Position numbers and translations under genes: made by a program. Under the pieces are notes generated by a model. It was given only the letters and a program-made list of their open reading frames with translations, had not been told where the DNA came from and did not search any database. Below, piece by piece: positions 21,001 through 36,600 of a DNA stretch of 64,000 nucleotides (the stretch's first letter is position 1; each line of letters opens with the position of its first letter). Source of the stretch: Heracleum sosnowskyi (Eukaryota; Streptophyta; Magnoliopsida; Apiales; Apiaceae); NCBI GenBank assembly GCA_030848705.1, contig CM061238.1, forward strand, positions 27,744,655-27,808,654. Reading direction: 5' to 3'.

Positions 21001-24000
21001 CAACGACGAAATTGGTTGGAAATGGTGTCTGTGGGTCCCAAGTTTTGTACACGCAAGCATCAATTCCTACCAATTCTTGGTCGGAAATCAAAACCTACCA
21101 GATTTGGTCGATTTTGGTCACATTTTGACTTTTCAACGACCCCACATTCCACATCATCATCCCTCACATATTTTAAATTAATAAACAATTTCTGGGAAAA
21201 AAAATAACAAAATTTTGTCAGGGTCATTTCCTACCAGATTTTGGTAGGTTTTGATGGGAATCAAAACCTACCAAAATCTGGTAGGAAATGACTGTGATTA
21301 TACCCCCACCATCCACGTAAGTAGCCCCGTCAACAAAAACGACACCGTTTACCAGCAACCTTTTCCTACCAACTTTGGTAGGAAAGCAAAACCTACCAAT
21401 TGTGGTAGGTTTTAGTTGCAATTTGACAATGAAAGGACCCCACCTTCCACGTCACAGTCCCTCACATTTTTAGATTAATAAACAATTTCTTAAAATATAA
21501 ATATTATTATTTTTCCAGGTGCTTTTCTTACCAATATTGGTAGGAAAAGACCCAAATGCAAAATTTTAACTTTTTTTGGGCCCCCGCTTTCATGTCATCG
21601 TTCGTGGCTGTTTGTTATTATTGGTCCAATTATTAAGTGCATTTCCTACCAAAATTGGTAGGAAAAGGCTGCAGGATGCAAATTAGAGAAGAATGTGTTT
21701 TTATTATATTTTTTGTTATCGGTTATCATGTTTTTTGTTAATCAAACTATATAAACATAAAGATCTACTCATTTTAGTAGTGGAGAATAAACATTAGTTG
21801 ATTTAAACTTACATTCTTATGTTTTTATGTTATTCGCTAAAACCTAATTATATCGAGAAAAAAATTTAAAAATATAAAGACGTATTGATAAATTAAATTT
21901 TTTTAGATGAAACGTCATTTTGTAGTTTGATGAAGGTAAGGAAAAAAAATTAGACAAAAAAGAATTACAAAAAGTTAAAGTCCTTTAGAAAACGAAAGAG
22001 TGTCGGTGTTCGAAGATTGAGTTAGAGTTTATAATCATATTTTAGGGGTTGTCTAGGGTTACACTTTTCGATTTTTTTTAAAAACAAATTCAACGATCTA
22101 ACCTTACGGATGATTAAATATATTGATTTCTTAGATGTTTGTAAAATTTTAGATTTTTTTAATTTAAACTCCTATATTTTTATAATGAATCTATCTATCA
22201 AAATTATAATTAAAAAAATAAATTTGGGGTATGATATAGAAAATTTACAGCTTATTTAGTGCAAAAGCGTTGTTGGTGCAGTGATTTAGCACTTGGTCAT
22301 TCTCGGAGAGGGGAGGGGTTCGATTCTGCACAACCCAATTTTTTTAGCAATTTTCGCCAAAAATTAGGGAAGAATGTGTTTTTATTATATTTTTTGTTAT
22401 TGGTTATCATGTTTTTTGTTAAATAAACTCTACGGACATAAAGATCTACTCATTTTAGTAGCGGAGGATAAAAATTAGTTGATTTAAACTTACCTTCTTC
22501 TGTTTTTATGTTATTCGCTAAAACCTAATTATATCGATTTTTTTTAAAAAAATATAAAGACGTATTGATAAATTAATTTTTTTAGATGAAACTTCGTTTT
22601 GTAGTTTGATGAAGGTAAGGAAAAATATTTAGACAAAAAAGAATTACAAAAAGTTAAAGTCGTTTAGAAATCGAAAGAGTGTCGGTGTTCGAAGATTGAG
22701 TTAGAGTTTATACTCATATTTTAGGGGTTGTCTAGGGTTACACTTTTCGATTTTTTAAAAAACAAATCCAACGATCTAACCTTACGGATGATTAAATATA
22801 TTGATGTCTTAGATGTATGTAAAATTTTAGATTTTTTTTAAATTTAAACTCCTATATTTTTATAATGAATCTATCTATCAAAATTATAATTTACAAAATT
22901 GATTTGTGGTATGATATATAAAATTTACAGCTATTTTAATGCAAAAGCATTGTTGGTATAGTGGTTTGGCACTTTGTTATTGTTTGGGAGGGCAGGTGTT
23001 CGATTCTTCACAACCCATTCTTTTGCCAATTAGCGCCTAAAATTTCACCAAAAAATTGAAGTTACCGCCTCCACTCAACTCATTTTAATTTCCCCAAAAC
23101 TCATTTACCCTAATTTCTTCCACTCTCTCCACTCATTTGCCTCCACTCTCTTCTCTTCACCCTCGTATTCTCATTCTCTCATCTCCTACCATCTCCTACC
23201 ATCTCTTCGATTTCATCTTCTTTTAGTAAGCCTTCAAATAATCTTCTTTTAGTATTTTCATTTTCTTTTAGTATTTTCATTTTCTTCCCCAAATTTAAAC
23301 TCTCTGACTACGTGCCCTAACACTCAATTCAAGCAATTAAGATTAAAGCAATAAGGATTTAAGCAATTATCTAACTAATTGGGTTCAGGTATGTGATTGA
23401 GATCGTATATATGAGAATTAATGCTTATATTTGTATATGTAGGTATGTGAATGTATGTATAACCGCCTATCTCTCTTATCCTTGTATTTATATATATTTA
23501 TGCTTTAGAGCTTTGTGTCTGTTTGATTTGAATTGTGAATTTGGTTCATGATTTTTGTCTGGAGACCCTTTTGTTTTGAATAGCACAGACTTGTGTTTTC
23601 GATTTGCTGCCTTTGTTGGTTTTTTGTTAATTTGTGTATCCAATGGACAGTGATGGAGCTCAAATACACATCAGTAACGGCGACGATGAACAAACACAAC
23701 AGAACAATCAGTTCATGTACGGAGAAGATGAAGAAACTCATGGTGGTGGCTATGATTTTGACGGCGATGATAATAGGAGAAGAGATGATATAGCACAGCA
23801 TTCTTAGGGTCATGTTGATTCTTCTGCAGGGTTAGTTTTGTAATAGTTTAATTATTATATTGCCCATGGCTACAAATACATTAACGAATATAATTTTACA
23901 AGATTCGCAATTTTGCATAGTAAAACAATATTGCCCAGAAAGTATGTAATGGCGGACATATAAATCTTTAAGGAAAATATCGGAAGAAAATCCGGAAAAA

Positions 24001-24228
24001 GGATTAAAACGTACGCACCTCGTACTTGAAGGGTAAAAAGATATGGACATTTTCTTTGAGGCTTTGTGTGTATTTTTTGACATAATTGAAGGGTCAAAAT
24101 GTTAATGAACCGCATGAACAATAGTCCTACTTTTGAATTGTATCTTATGCATACAAATTTTGACAAACAGATCCCAGGTTGGGTGATTTACTACAACACC
24201 ATCTTCTGGAGATCCTTGTTACGTTGCT
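21001..24228 (+). repeat. Tandem unit 3
   Basis: 3228 bp. A 3-bp insertion (TTA) lies near 21617. The acidic ORF is cut by a TAG at 23805-23807, a variant shared with unit 5 but not with unit 4 between them. Confidence 0.9.
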
Positions 24229-27200
24229 CAACGACGAAATTGGTTGGAAATGGTGTCTGTGGGTCCCAAGTTTTGTACACGCAAGCATCAATTCCTACCA
24301 ATTCTTGGTCGGAAATCAAAACCTACCAGATTTGGTCGATTTTGGTCACATTTTGACTTTTCAACGACCCCACATTCCACATCATCATCCCTCACATATT
24401 TTAAATTAATAAACAATTTCTGGGAAAAAAAATAACAAAATTTTGTCAGGGTCATTTCCTACCAGATTTTGGTAGGTTTTGATGGGAATCAAAACCTACC
24501 AAAATCTGGTAGGAAATGACTGTGATTATACCCCCACCATCCACGTAAGTAGCCCCGTCAACAAAAACGACACCGTTTACCAGCAACCTTTTCCTACCAA
24601 CTTTGGTAGGAAAGCAAAACCTACCAATTGTGGTAGGTTTTAGTTGCAATTTGACAATGAAAGGACCCCACCTTCCACGTCACAGTCCCTCACATTTTTA
24701 GATTAATAAACAATTTCTTAAAATATAAATATTATTATTTTTCCAGGTGCTTTTCTTACCAATATTGGTAGGAAAAGACCCAAATGCAAAATTTTAACTT
24801 TTTTTGGGCCCCCGCTTTCATGTCATCGTTCGTGGCTGTTTGTTATTGGTCCAATTATTAAGTGCATTTCCTACCAAAATTGGTAGGAAAAGGCTGCAGG
24901 ATGCAAATTAGAGAAGAATGTGTTTTTATTATATTTTTTGTTATCAGTTATCATGTTTTTTGTTAATCAAACTATATAAACATAAAGATCTACTCATTTT
25001 AGTAGTGGAGGATAAACATTAGTTGATTTAAACTTACATTCTTATGTTTTTATGTTATTCGCTAAAACCTAATTATATCGAGAAAAAAATTTAAAAATAT
25101 AAAGACGTATTGATAAATTAAATTTTTTTAGATGAAACGTCATTTTGTAGTTTGATGAAGGTAAGGAAAAAAAATTAGACAAAAAAGAATTACAAAAAGT
25201 TAAAGTCCTTTAGAAAACGAAAGAGTGTCGGTGTTCGAAGATTGAGTTAGAGTTTATAATCATATTTTAGGGGTTGTCTAGGGTTACACTTTTCGATTTT
25301 TTTTAAAAACAAATTCAACGATCTAACCTTACGGATGATTAAATATATTGATTTCTTAGATGTTTGTAAAATTTTAGATTTTTTTAATTTAAACTCCTAT
25401 ATTTTTATAATGAATCTATCTATCAAAATTATAATTAAAAAAATAAATTTGGGGTATGATATAGAAAATTTACAGCTGATTTAGTGCAAAAGCGTTGTTG
25501 GTGCAGTGATTTAGCACTTGGTCATTCTCGGAGAGGGGAGGGGTTCGATTCTGCACAACCCAATTTTTTTAGCAATTTTCGCCAAAAATTAGGGAAGAGT
25601 GTGTTTTTATTATATTTTTTGTTATTGGTTATCATGTTTTTTGTTAAATAAACTCTACGGACATAAAGATCTACTCATTTTAGTAGCGGAGGATAAAAAT
25701 TAGTTGATTTAAACTTACCTTCTTCTGTTTTTATGTTATTCGCTAAAACCTAATTATATCGATTTTTTTAAAAAAAATATAAAGACGTATTGATAAATTA
25801 TTTTTTTTAGATGAAACTTCGTTTTGTAGTTTGATGAAGGTAAGGAAAAATATTTAGACAAAAAAGAATTACAAAAAGTTAAAGTCGTTTAGAAATCGAA
25901 AGAGTGTCGGTGTTCGAAGATTGAGTTAGAGTTTATACTCATATTTTAGGGGTTGTCTAGGGTTACACTTTTCGATTTTTTAAAAAACAAATCCAACGAT
26001 CTAACCTTACGGATGATTAAATATATTGATGTCTTAGATGTATGTAAAATTTTAGATTTTTTTTAAATTTAAACTCCTATATTTTTATAATGAATCTATC
26101 TATCAAAATTATAATTTACAAAATTGATTTGTGGTATGATATATAAAATTTACAGCTATTTTAATGCAAAAGCATTGTTGGTATAGTGGTTTGGCACTTT
26201 GTTATTGTTTGGGAGGGCAGGTGTTCGATTCTTCACAACCCATTCTTTTGCCAATTAGCGCCTAAAACCTTCAAATAATCTTCTTTTAGTATTTTCATTT
26301 TCTTCCCCAAATTTAAACTCTCTGACTACGTGCCCTAACACTCAATTCAAGCAATTAAGATTAAAGCAATAAGGATTTAAGCAATTATCTAACTAATTGG
26401 ATTCAGGTATGTGATTGAGATCGTATATATGAGAATTAATGCTTATATTTGTATATGTAGGTATGTGAATGTATGTATAACCGCCTATCTCTCTTATCCT
26501 TGTATTTATATATATTTATGCTTTAGAGCTTTGTGTCTGTTTGATTTGAATTGTGAATTTGGTTCATGATTTTTGTCTGGAGACCCTTTTGTTTTGAATA
26601 GCACAGACTTGTGTTTTCGATTTGCTGCCTTTGTTGGTTTTTTGTTAATTTGTGTATCCAATGGACAGTGATGGAGCTCAAATACACATCAGTAACGGCG
26701 ACGATGAACAAACACAACAGAACAATCAGTTCATGTACGGAGAAGATGAAGAAACTCATGGTGGTGGCTATGATTTTGACGGCGATGATAATAGGAGAAG
26801 AGATGATATAGCACAGCATTCTGAGGGTCATGTTGATTCTTCTGCAGGGTTAGTTTTGTAATAGTTTAATTATTATATTGCCCATGGCTACAAATACATT
26901 AACGAATATAATTTTACAAGATTCGCAATTTTGCATAGTAAAACAATATTGCCCAGAAAGTATGTAATGGCTGACATATAAATCTTTAAGGAAAATATCG
27001 GAAGAAAATCCGGAAAAAGGATTAAAACGTACGCACCTCGTACTTGAAGGGTAAAAAGATATGGACATTTTCTGTGAGGCTTTGTGTGTATTTTTTGACA
27101 TAATTGAAGGGTCAAAATGTTAATGAACCGCATGAACAATAGTCCTACTTTTGAATTGTATCTTATGCATACAAATTTTGACAAACAGATCCCAGGTTGG

Positions 27201-27246
27201 GTGATTTACTACAACACCATCTTCTGGAGATCCTTGTTACGTTGCT
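24229..27246 (+). repeat. Tandem unit 4, with ~207-bp deletion
   Basis: 3018 bp. At about 26268 the sequence jumps from GCGCCTAAAA to CCTTCAAATAATC, removing most of the CT-rich leader-like stretch. One copy of a short TTTTAGTATTTTCAT repeat is also missing. The acidic ORF remains open. Confidence 0.9.
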
Positions 27247-30200
27247 CAACGACGAAATTGGTTGGAAATGGTGTCTGTGGGTCCCAAGTTTTGTACACGC
27301 AAGCATCCATTCCTACCAATTCTTGGTCGGAAATCAAAACCTACCAGATTTGGTCGATTTTGGTCACATTTTGACTTTTCAACGACCCCACATTCCACAT
27401 CATCATCCCTCACATATTTTAAATTAATAAACAATTTCTGGGAAAAAAAATAACAAAATTTTGTCAGGGTCATTTCCTACCAGATTTTGGTAGGTTTTGA
27501 TCCCATCAAAACCTACCAAAATCTGGTAGGAAATGACTGTGATTATACCCCCACCATCCACGTAAGTAGCCCCGTCAACAAAAACGACACCGTTTACCAG
27601 CAACCTTTTCCTACCAACTTTGGTAGGAAAGCAAAACCTACCAATTGTGGTAGGTTTTAGTTGCAATTTGACAATTAAAGGACCCCACCTTCCACGTCAC
27701 AGTCCCTCACATTTTTAGATTAATAAACAATTTCTTAAAATATAAATATTATTATTTTTCCAGGTGCTTTTCTTACCAATATTGGTATGAAAAGACCCAA
27801 ATGCAAAATTTTAACTTTTTTTGGGCCCCCGCTTTCATGTCATCGTTCGTGGCTGTTTGTTATTGGTCCAATTATTAAGTGCATTTCCTACCAAAATTGA
27901 TAGGAAAAGGCTGCAGGATGCAAATTAGAGAAGAATGTGTTTTTATTATATTTTTTGTTATCGGTTATCATGTTTTTTGTTAATCAAACTATATAAACAT
28001 AAAGATCTACTCATTTTAGTAGTGGAGGATAAACATTAGTTGATTTAAACTTACATTCTTATGTTATTATGTTATTCGCTAAAACCTAATTATATCGAGA
28101 AAAAAATTTAAAAATATAAAGACGTATTGATAAATTAAATTTTTTAGATGAAACGTCATTTTGTAGTTTGATGAAGGTAAGGAAAAAAAATTAGACAAAA
28201 AAGAATTACAAAAAGTTAAAGTCCTTTAGAAAACGAAAGAGTGTCGGTGTTCGAAGATTGAGTTAGAGTTTATAATCATATTTTAGGGGTTGTCTAGGGT
28301 TACACTTTTCGATTTTTTTTAAAAACAAATTCAACGATCTAACCTTACGGATGATTAAATATATTGATTTCTTAGATGTTTGTAAAATTTTAGATTTTTT
28401 TAATTTAAACTCCTATATTTTTATAATGAATCTATCTATCAAAATTATAATTAAAAAAATAAATTTGGGGTATGATATAGAAAATTTACAGCTGATTTAG
28501 TGCAAAAGCGTTGTTGGTGCAGTGATTTAGCACTTGGTCATTCTCGGAGAGGGGAGGGGTTCGATTCTGCACAACCCAATTTTTTTAGCAATTTTCGCCA
28601 AAAATTAGGGAAGAATGTGTTTTTATTATATTTTTTGTTATTGGTTATCATGTTTTTTGTTAAATAAACTCTACGGACATAAAGATCTACTCATTTTAGT
28701 AGCGGAGGATAAAAATTAGTTGATTTAAACTTACCTTCTTCTGTTTTTATGTTATTCGCTAAAACCTAATTATATCGATTTTTTTTAAAAAAATATAAAG
28801 ACGTATTGATAAATTAATTGTTTTAGATGAAACTTCGTTTTGTAGTTTGATGAAGGTAAAGAAAAAAATTTAGACAAAAAAGAATTACAAAAAGTTAAAG
28901 TCGTTTAGAAATCGAAAGAGTGTCGGTGTTCGAAGATTGAGTTAGAGTTTATACTCATATTTTAGGGGTTGTCTAGGGTTACACTTTTCGATTTTTTAAA
29001 AAACAAATCCAACGATCTAACCTTACGGATGATTAAATATATTGATGTCTTAGATGTATGTAAAATTTTAGATTTTTTTTAAATTTAAACTCCTATATTT
29101 TTATAATGAATCTATCTATCAAAATTATAATTTACAAAATTGATTTGTGGTATGATATATAAAATTTACAGCTATTTTAATGCAAAAGCATTGTTGGTAT
29201 AGTGGTTTGGCACTTTGTTATTGTTTGGGAGGGCAGGTGTTCGATTCTTCACAACCCATTCTTTTGCCAATTAGCGCCTAAAATTTCACCAAAAAATTGA
29301 AGTTACCGCCTCCACTCAACTCATTTTAATTTCCCCAAAACTCATTTACCCTAATTTCTTCCACTCTCTCCACTCATTTGCCTCCACTCTCTTCTCTTCA
29401 CCCTCGTATTCTCATTCTCTCATCTCCTACCATCTCCTACCATCTCTTCGATTTCATCTTCTTTTAGTAAGCCTTCAAATAATCTTCTTTTAGTATTTTC
29501 ATTTTCTTTTAGTATTTTCATTTTCTTCCCCAAATTTAAACTCTCTGACTACGTGCCCTAACACTCAATTCAAGCAATTAAGATTAAAGCAATAAGGATT
29601 TAAGCAATTATCTAACTAATTGGATTCAGGTATGTGATTGAGATCGTATATATGAGAATTAATGCTTATATTTGTATATGTAGGTATGTGAATGTATGTA
29701 TAACCGCCTATCTCTCTTATCCTTGTATTTATATATATTTATGCTTTAGAGCTTTGTGTCTGTTTGATTTGAATTGTGAATTTGGTTCATGATTTTTGTC
29801 TGGAGACCCTTTTGTTTTGAATAGCACAGACTTGTGTTTTCGATTTGCTGCCTTTGTTGGTTTTTTGTTAATTTGTGTATCCAATGGACAGTGATGGAGC
29901 TCAAATACACATCAGTAACGGCGACGATGAACAAACACAACAGAACAATCAGTTCATGTACGGAGAAGATGAAGAAACTCATGGTGGTGGCTATGATTTT
30001 GACGGCGATGATAATAGGAGAAGAGATGATATAGCACAGCATTCTTAGGGTCATGTTGATTCTTCTGCAGGGTTAGTTTTGTAATAGTTTAATTATTATA
30101 TTGCCCATGGCTACAAATACATTAACGAATATAATTTTACAAGATTCGCAATTTTGCATAGTAAAACAATATTGCCCAGAAAGTATGTAATGGCGGACAT

Positions 30201-30469
30201 ATAAATCTTTAAGGAAAATATCGGAAGAAAATCCGGAAAAAGGATTAAAACGTACGCACCTCGTACTTGAAGGGTAAAAAGATATGGACATTTTCTTTGA
30301 GGCTTTGTGTGTATTTTTTGACATAATTGAAGGGTCAAAATGTTAATGAACCGCATGAACAATAGTCCTACTTTTGAATTGTATCTTATGCATACAAATT
30401 TTGACAAACAGATCCCAGGTTGGGTGATTTACTACAACACCATCTTCTGGAGATCCTTGTTACGTTGCT
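27247..30469 (+). repeat. Tandem unit 5
   Basis: 3223 bp. The loop of the large palindrome differs (near 27500, GATCCCATC instead of GATGGGAATC), and one hairpin stem base is changed near 27787. Carries the same TAG in the acidic ORF as unit 3 (30046-30048). Confidence 0.9.
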
Positions 30470-33400
30470 CAACGACGAAATTGGTTGGAAATGGTGTCTG
30501 TGGGTCCCAAGTTTTGTACACGCAAGCATCAATTCCTACCAATTCTTGGTCGGAAATCAAAACCTACCAGATTTGGTCGATTTTGGTCACATTTTGACTT
30601 TTCAACGACCCCACATTCCACATCATCATCCCTCACATATTTTAAATTAATAAACAATTTCTGGGAAAAAAAATAACAAAATTTTGTCAGGGTCATTTCC
30701 TACCAGATTTTGGTAGGTTTTGATGGGAATCAAAACCTACCAAAATCTGGTAGGAAATGACTGTGATTATACCCCCACCATCCACGTAAGTAGCCCCGTC
30801 AACAAAAACGACACCGTTTACCAGCAACCTTTTCCTACCAACTTTGGTAGGAAAGCAAAACCTACCAATTGTGGTAGGTTTTAGTTGCAATTTGACAATG
30901 AAAGGACCCCACCTTCCACGTCACAGTCCCTCACGTTTTTAGATTAATAAACAATTTCTTAAAATATAAATATTATTATTTTTCCAGGTGCTTTTCTTAC
31001 CAATATTGGTAGGAAAAGACCCAAATGCAAAATTTTAACTTTTTCTGGGCCCCCGCTTTCATGTCATCGTTCGTGGCTGTTTGTTATTGGTCCAAATATT
31101 AAGTGCATTTCCTACCAAAATTGGTAGGAAAAGGCTGCAGGATGCAAATTAGAGAAGAATGTGTTTTTATTATATTTTTTGTTATCGGTTATCATGTTTT
31201 TTGTTAATCAAACTATATAAACATAAAGATCTACTCATTTTAGTAGTGGAGGATAAACATTAGTTGATTTAAACTTACATTCTTATGTTTTTATGTTATT
31301 CGCTAAAACCTAATTATATCGAGAAAAAAATTTAAAAATATAAAGACGTATTGATAAATTAAATTTTTTTAGATGAAACGTCATTTTGTAGTTTGATGAA
31401 GGTAAGGAAAAAAATTATTCAAAAAAGAATTACAAAAAGTTAAAGTCCTTTAGAAAACGAAAGAGTGTCGGTGTTCGAAAATTGAGTTAGAGTTTATAAT
31501 CATATTTTAGGGGTTGTCTAGGGTTACACTTTTCGATTTTTTTTAAAAACAAATTCAACGATCTAACCTTACGGATGATTAAATATATTTATTTCTTAGA
31601 TGTATGTAAAATTTTAGATTTTTTTAATTTAAACTCCTATATTTTTATAATGAATCTATCTATCAAAATTATAATTAAAAAAATAAATTTGGGGTATGAT
31701 ATAGAAAATTTACAGCTGATTTAGTGCAAAAGCGTTGTTGGTGCAGTGATTTAGCACTTGGTCATTCTCGGAGAGGGGAGGGGTTCGATTCTGCACAACC
31801 CAATTTTTTTAGCAATTTTCGCCAAAAATTAGGGAAGAATGTGTTTTTATTATATTTTTTGTTATTGGTTATCATGTTTTTTGTTAAATAAACTCTACGG
31901 ACATAAAGATCTACTCATTTTAGTAGCGGAGGATGAAAATTAGTTGATTTAAACTTACCTTCTTCTGTTTTTATGTTATTCGCTAAAACCTAATTATATC
32001 GATTTTTTTAAAAAAAATATAAAGACGTATTGATAAATTAATTTTTTTAGATGAAACTTCGTTTTGTAGTTTGATGAAGGTAAGGAAAAAAATTTAGACA
32101 AAAAAGAATTACAAAAAGTTAAAGTCGTTTAGAAATCGAAAGAGTGTCGGTGTTCGAAGATTGAGTTAGAGTTTATACTCATATTTTAGGGGTTGTCTAG
32201 GGTTACACTTTTCAATTTTTTAAAAAACAAATCCAACGATCTAACCTTACGGATGATTAAATATATTGATGTCTTAGATGTAAGTAAAATTTTAGATTTT
32301 TTTTAAATTTAAACTCCTATATTTTTATAATGAATCTATCTATCAAAATTATAATTTACAAAATTGATTTGTGGTATGATATATAAAATTTACAGCTATT
32401 TTAATGCAAAAGCATTGTTGGTATAGTGGTTTGGCACTTTGTTATTGTTTGGGAGGGCAGGTGTTCGATTCTTCACAACCCATTCTTTTGCCAATTAGCG
32501 CCTAAAATTTCACCAAAAAATTGAAGTTACCGCCTCCACTCAACTCATTTTAATTTCCCCAAAACTCATTTACCCTAATTTCTTCCACTCTCTCCACTCA
32601 GTTGCCTCCACTCTCTTCTCTTCACCCTCATATTCTCATTCTCTCATCTCCTACCATCTCCTACCATCTCTTCGATTTCATCTTCTTTTAGTAAGCCTTT
32701 TCAAATAATCTTCTTTTAGTATTTTCATTTTCTTTTAGTATTTTCATTTTCTTCCCCAAATTTAAACTCTCTGACTACGTGCCCTAACACTCAATTCAAG
32801 CAATTAAGATTAAAGCAATAAGGATTTAAGCAATTATCTAACTAATTGGATTCAGGTATGTGATTGAGATCGTATATATGAGAATTAATGCTTATATTTG
32901 TATATGTAGGTATGTGAATGTATGTATAACCGCCTATCTCTCTTATCCTTGTATTTATATATATTTATGCTTTAGAGCTTTGTGTCTGTTTGATTTGAAT
33001 TGTGAATTTGGTTCATGATTTTTGTCTGGAGACCCTTTTGTTTTGAATAGCACAGACTTGTGTTTTTGATTTGCTGCCTTTGTTGGTTTTTTGTTAATTT
33101 GTGTATCCAATGGACAGTGATGGAGCTCAAATCCACATCAGTAACGGCGACGATGAACAAACACAACAGAACAATCAGTTCATGTACGGAGAAGATGAAG
33201 AAACTCATGGTGGTGGCTATGATTTTGACGGCGATGATAATAGGAGAAGAGATGATATAGCACAGCATTCTGAGGGTCATGTTGATTCTTCTGCAGGGTT
33301 AGTTTTGTAATAGTTTAATTATTATATTGCCCATGGCTACAAATACATTAACGAATATAATTTTACAAGATTCGCAATTTTGCATAGTAAAACAATATTG

Positions 33401-33695
33401 CCCAGAAAGTATGTAATGGCGGACATATAAATCTTTAAGGAAAATATCGGAAGAAAATTCGGAAAAAGGATTAAAACGTACGCACCTCGTACTTGAAGGG
33501 TAAAAAGATATGGACATTTTCTTTGAGGCTTTGTGTGTATTTTTTGACATAATTGAAGGGTCAAAATGTTAATGAACCGCATGAACAATAGTCCTACTTT
33601 TGAATTGTATCTTATGCATACAAATTTTGACAAACAGATCCCAGGTTGGGTGATTTACTACAACACCATCTTCTGGAGATCCTTGTTACGTTGCT
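30470..33695 (+). repeat. Tandem unit 6
   Basis: 3226 bp. Shares private variants with unit 7, such as CTCACGTTTTT near 30930, TTTTTCTGGGCCC near 31040 and CAAATCCACATC in the acidic ORF. These two are the most recently related pair by eye. Confidence 0.9.
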
Positions 33696-36600
33696 CAACG
33701 ACGAAATTGGTTGGAAATGGTGTCTGTGGGTCCCAAGTTTTGTACACGCAAGCATCAATTCCTACCAATTCTTGGTCGGAAATCAAAACCTACCAGATTT
33801 GGTCGATTTTGGTCACATTTTGACTTTTCAACGACCCCACATTCCACATCATCATCCCTCACATATTTTAAATTAATAAACAATTTCTGGGAAAAAAAAT
33901 AACAAAATTTTGTCAGGGTCATTTCCTACCAGATTTTGGTAGGTTTTGATGGGAATCAAAACCTACCAAAATCTGGTAGGAAATGACTGTGATTATACCC
34001 CCACCATCCACGTAAGTAGCCCCGTCAACAAAAACGACACCGTTTACCAGCAACCTTTTCCTACCAACTTTGGTAGGAAAGCAAAACCTACCAATTGTGG
34101 TAGGTTTTAGTTGCAATTTGACAATGAAAGGACCCCACCTTCCACGTCACAGTCCCTCACGTTTTTAGATTAATAAACAATTTCTTAAAATATAAATATT
34201 ATTATTTTTCCAGGTGCTTTTCTTACCAATATTGGTAGGAAAAGACCCAAATGCAAAATTTTAACTTTTTCTGGGCCCCCGCTTTCATGTCATCGTTCGT
34301 GGCTGTTTGTTATTGGTCCAAATATTAAGTGCATTTCCTACCAAAATTGGTAGGAAAAGGCTGCAGGATGCAAATTAGAGAAGAATGTGTTTTTATTATA
34401 TTTTTTGTTATCGGTTATCATGTTTTTTGTTAATCAAACTATATAAACATAAAGATCTACTCATTTTAGTAGTGGAGGATAAACATTAGTTGATTTAAAC
34501 TTACATTCTTATGTTTTTATGTTATTCGCTAAAACCTAATTATATCGAGAAAAAAATTTAAAAATATAAAGACGTATTGATAAATTAAATTTTTTTAGAT
34601 GAAACGTCATTTTGTAGTTTGATGAAGGTAAGGAAAAAAAATTATTCAAAAAAGAATTACAAAAAGTTAAAGTCCTTTAGAAAACGAAAGAGTGTCGGTG
34701 TTCGAAAATTGAGTTAGAGTTTATAATCATATTTTAGGGGTTGTCTAGGGTTACACTTTTCGATTTTTTTTAAAAACAAATTCAACGATCTAACCTTACG
34801 GATGATTAAATATATTGATTTCTTAGATGTATGTAAAATTTTAGATTTTTTTAATTTAAACTCCTATATTTTTATAATGAATCTATCTATCAAAATTATA
34901 ATTAAAAAAATAAATTTGGGGTATGATATAGAAAATTTACAGCTGATTTAGTGCAAAAGCGTTGTTGGTGTAGTGATTTAGCACTTGGTCATTCTCGGAG
35001 AGGGGAGGGGTTCGATTCTGCACAACCCAATTTTTTTAGCAATTTTCGCCAAAAATTAGGGAAGAATGTGTTTTTATTATATTTTTTGTTATTGGTTATC
35101 ATGTTTTTTGTTAAATAAACTCTACGGACATAAAGATCTACTCATTTTAGTAGCGGAGGATGAAAATTAGTTGATTTAAACTTACCTTCTTCTGTTTTTA
35201 TGTTATTCGCTAAAACCTAATTATATCGATTTTTTTAAAAAAAATATAAAGACGTATTGATAAATTAATTTTTTTAGATGAAACTTCGTTTTGTAGTTTG
35301 ATGAAGGTAAGGAAAAAAATTTAGACAAAAAAGAATTACAAAAAGTTAAAGTCGTTTAGAAATCGAAAGAGTGTCGGTGTTCGAAGATTGAGTTAGAGTT
35401 TATACTCATATTTTAGGGGTTGTCTAGGGTTACACTTTTCAATTTTTTAAAAAACAAATCCAACGATCTAACCTTACGGATGATTAAATATATTGATGTC
35501 TTAGATGTAAGTAAAATTTTAGATTTTTTTTAAATTTAAACTCCTATATTTTTATAATGAATCTATCTATCAAAATTATAATTTACAAAATTGATTTGTG
35601 GTATGATATATAAAATTTACAGCTATTTTAATGCAAAAGCATTGTTGGTATAGTGGTTTGGCACTTTGTTATTGTTTGGGAGGGCAGGTGTTCGATTCTT
35701 CACAACCCATTCTTTTGCCAATTAGCGCCTAAAATTTCACCAAAAAATTGAAGTTACCGCCTCCACTCAACTCATTTTAATTTCCCCAAAACTCATTTAC
35801 CCTAATTTCTTCCACTCTCTCCACTCATTTGCCTCCACTCTCTTCTCTTCACCCTCGTATTCTCATTCTCTCATCTCCTACCATCTCCTACCATCTCTTC
35901 GATTTCATCTTCTTTTAGTAAGCCTTCAAATAATCTTCTTTTAGTATTTTCATTTTCTTTTAGTATTTTCATTTTCTTCCCCAAATTTAAACTCTCTGAC
36001 TACGTGCCCTAACACTCAATTCAAGCAATTAAGATTAAAGCAATAAGGATTTAAGCAATTATCTAACTAATTGGATTCAGGTATGTGATTGAGATCGTAT
36101 ATATGAGAATTAATGCTTATATTTGTATATGTAGGTATGTGAATGTATGTATAACCGCCTATCTCTCTTATCCTTGTATTTATATATATTTATGCTTTAG
36201 AGCTTTGTGTCTGTTTGATTTGAATTGTGAATTTGGTTCATGATTTTTGTCTGGAGACCCTTTTGTTTTGAATAGCACAGACTTGTGTTTTTGATTTGCT
36301 GCCTTTGTTGGTTTTTTGTTAATTTGTGTATCCAATGGACAGTGATGGAGCTCAAATCCACATCAGTAACGGTGACGATGAACAAACACAACAGAACAAT
36401 CAGTTCATGTACGGAGAAGATGAAGAAACTCATGGTGGTGGCTATGATTTTGACGGCGATGATAATAGGAGAAGAGATGATATAGCACAGCATTCTGAGG
36501 GTCATGTTGATTCTTCTGCAGGGTTAGTTTTGTAATAGTTTAATTATTATATTGCCCATGGCTACAAATACATTAACGAATATAATTTTACAAGATTCGC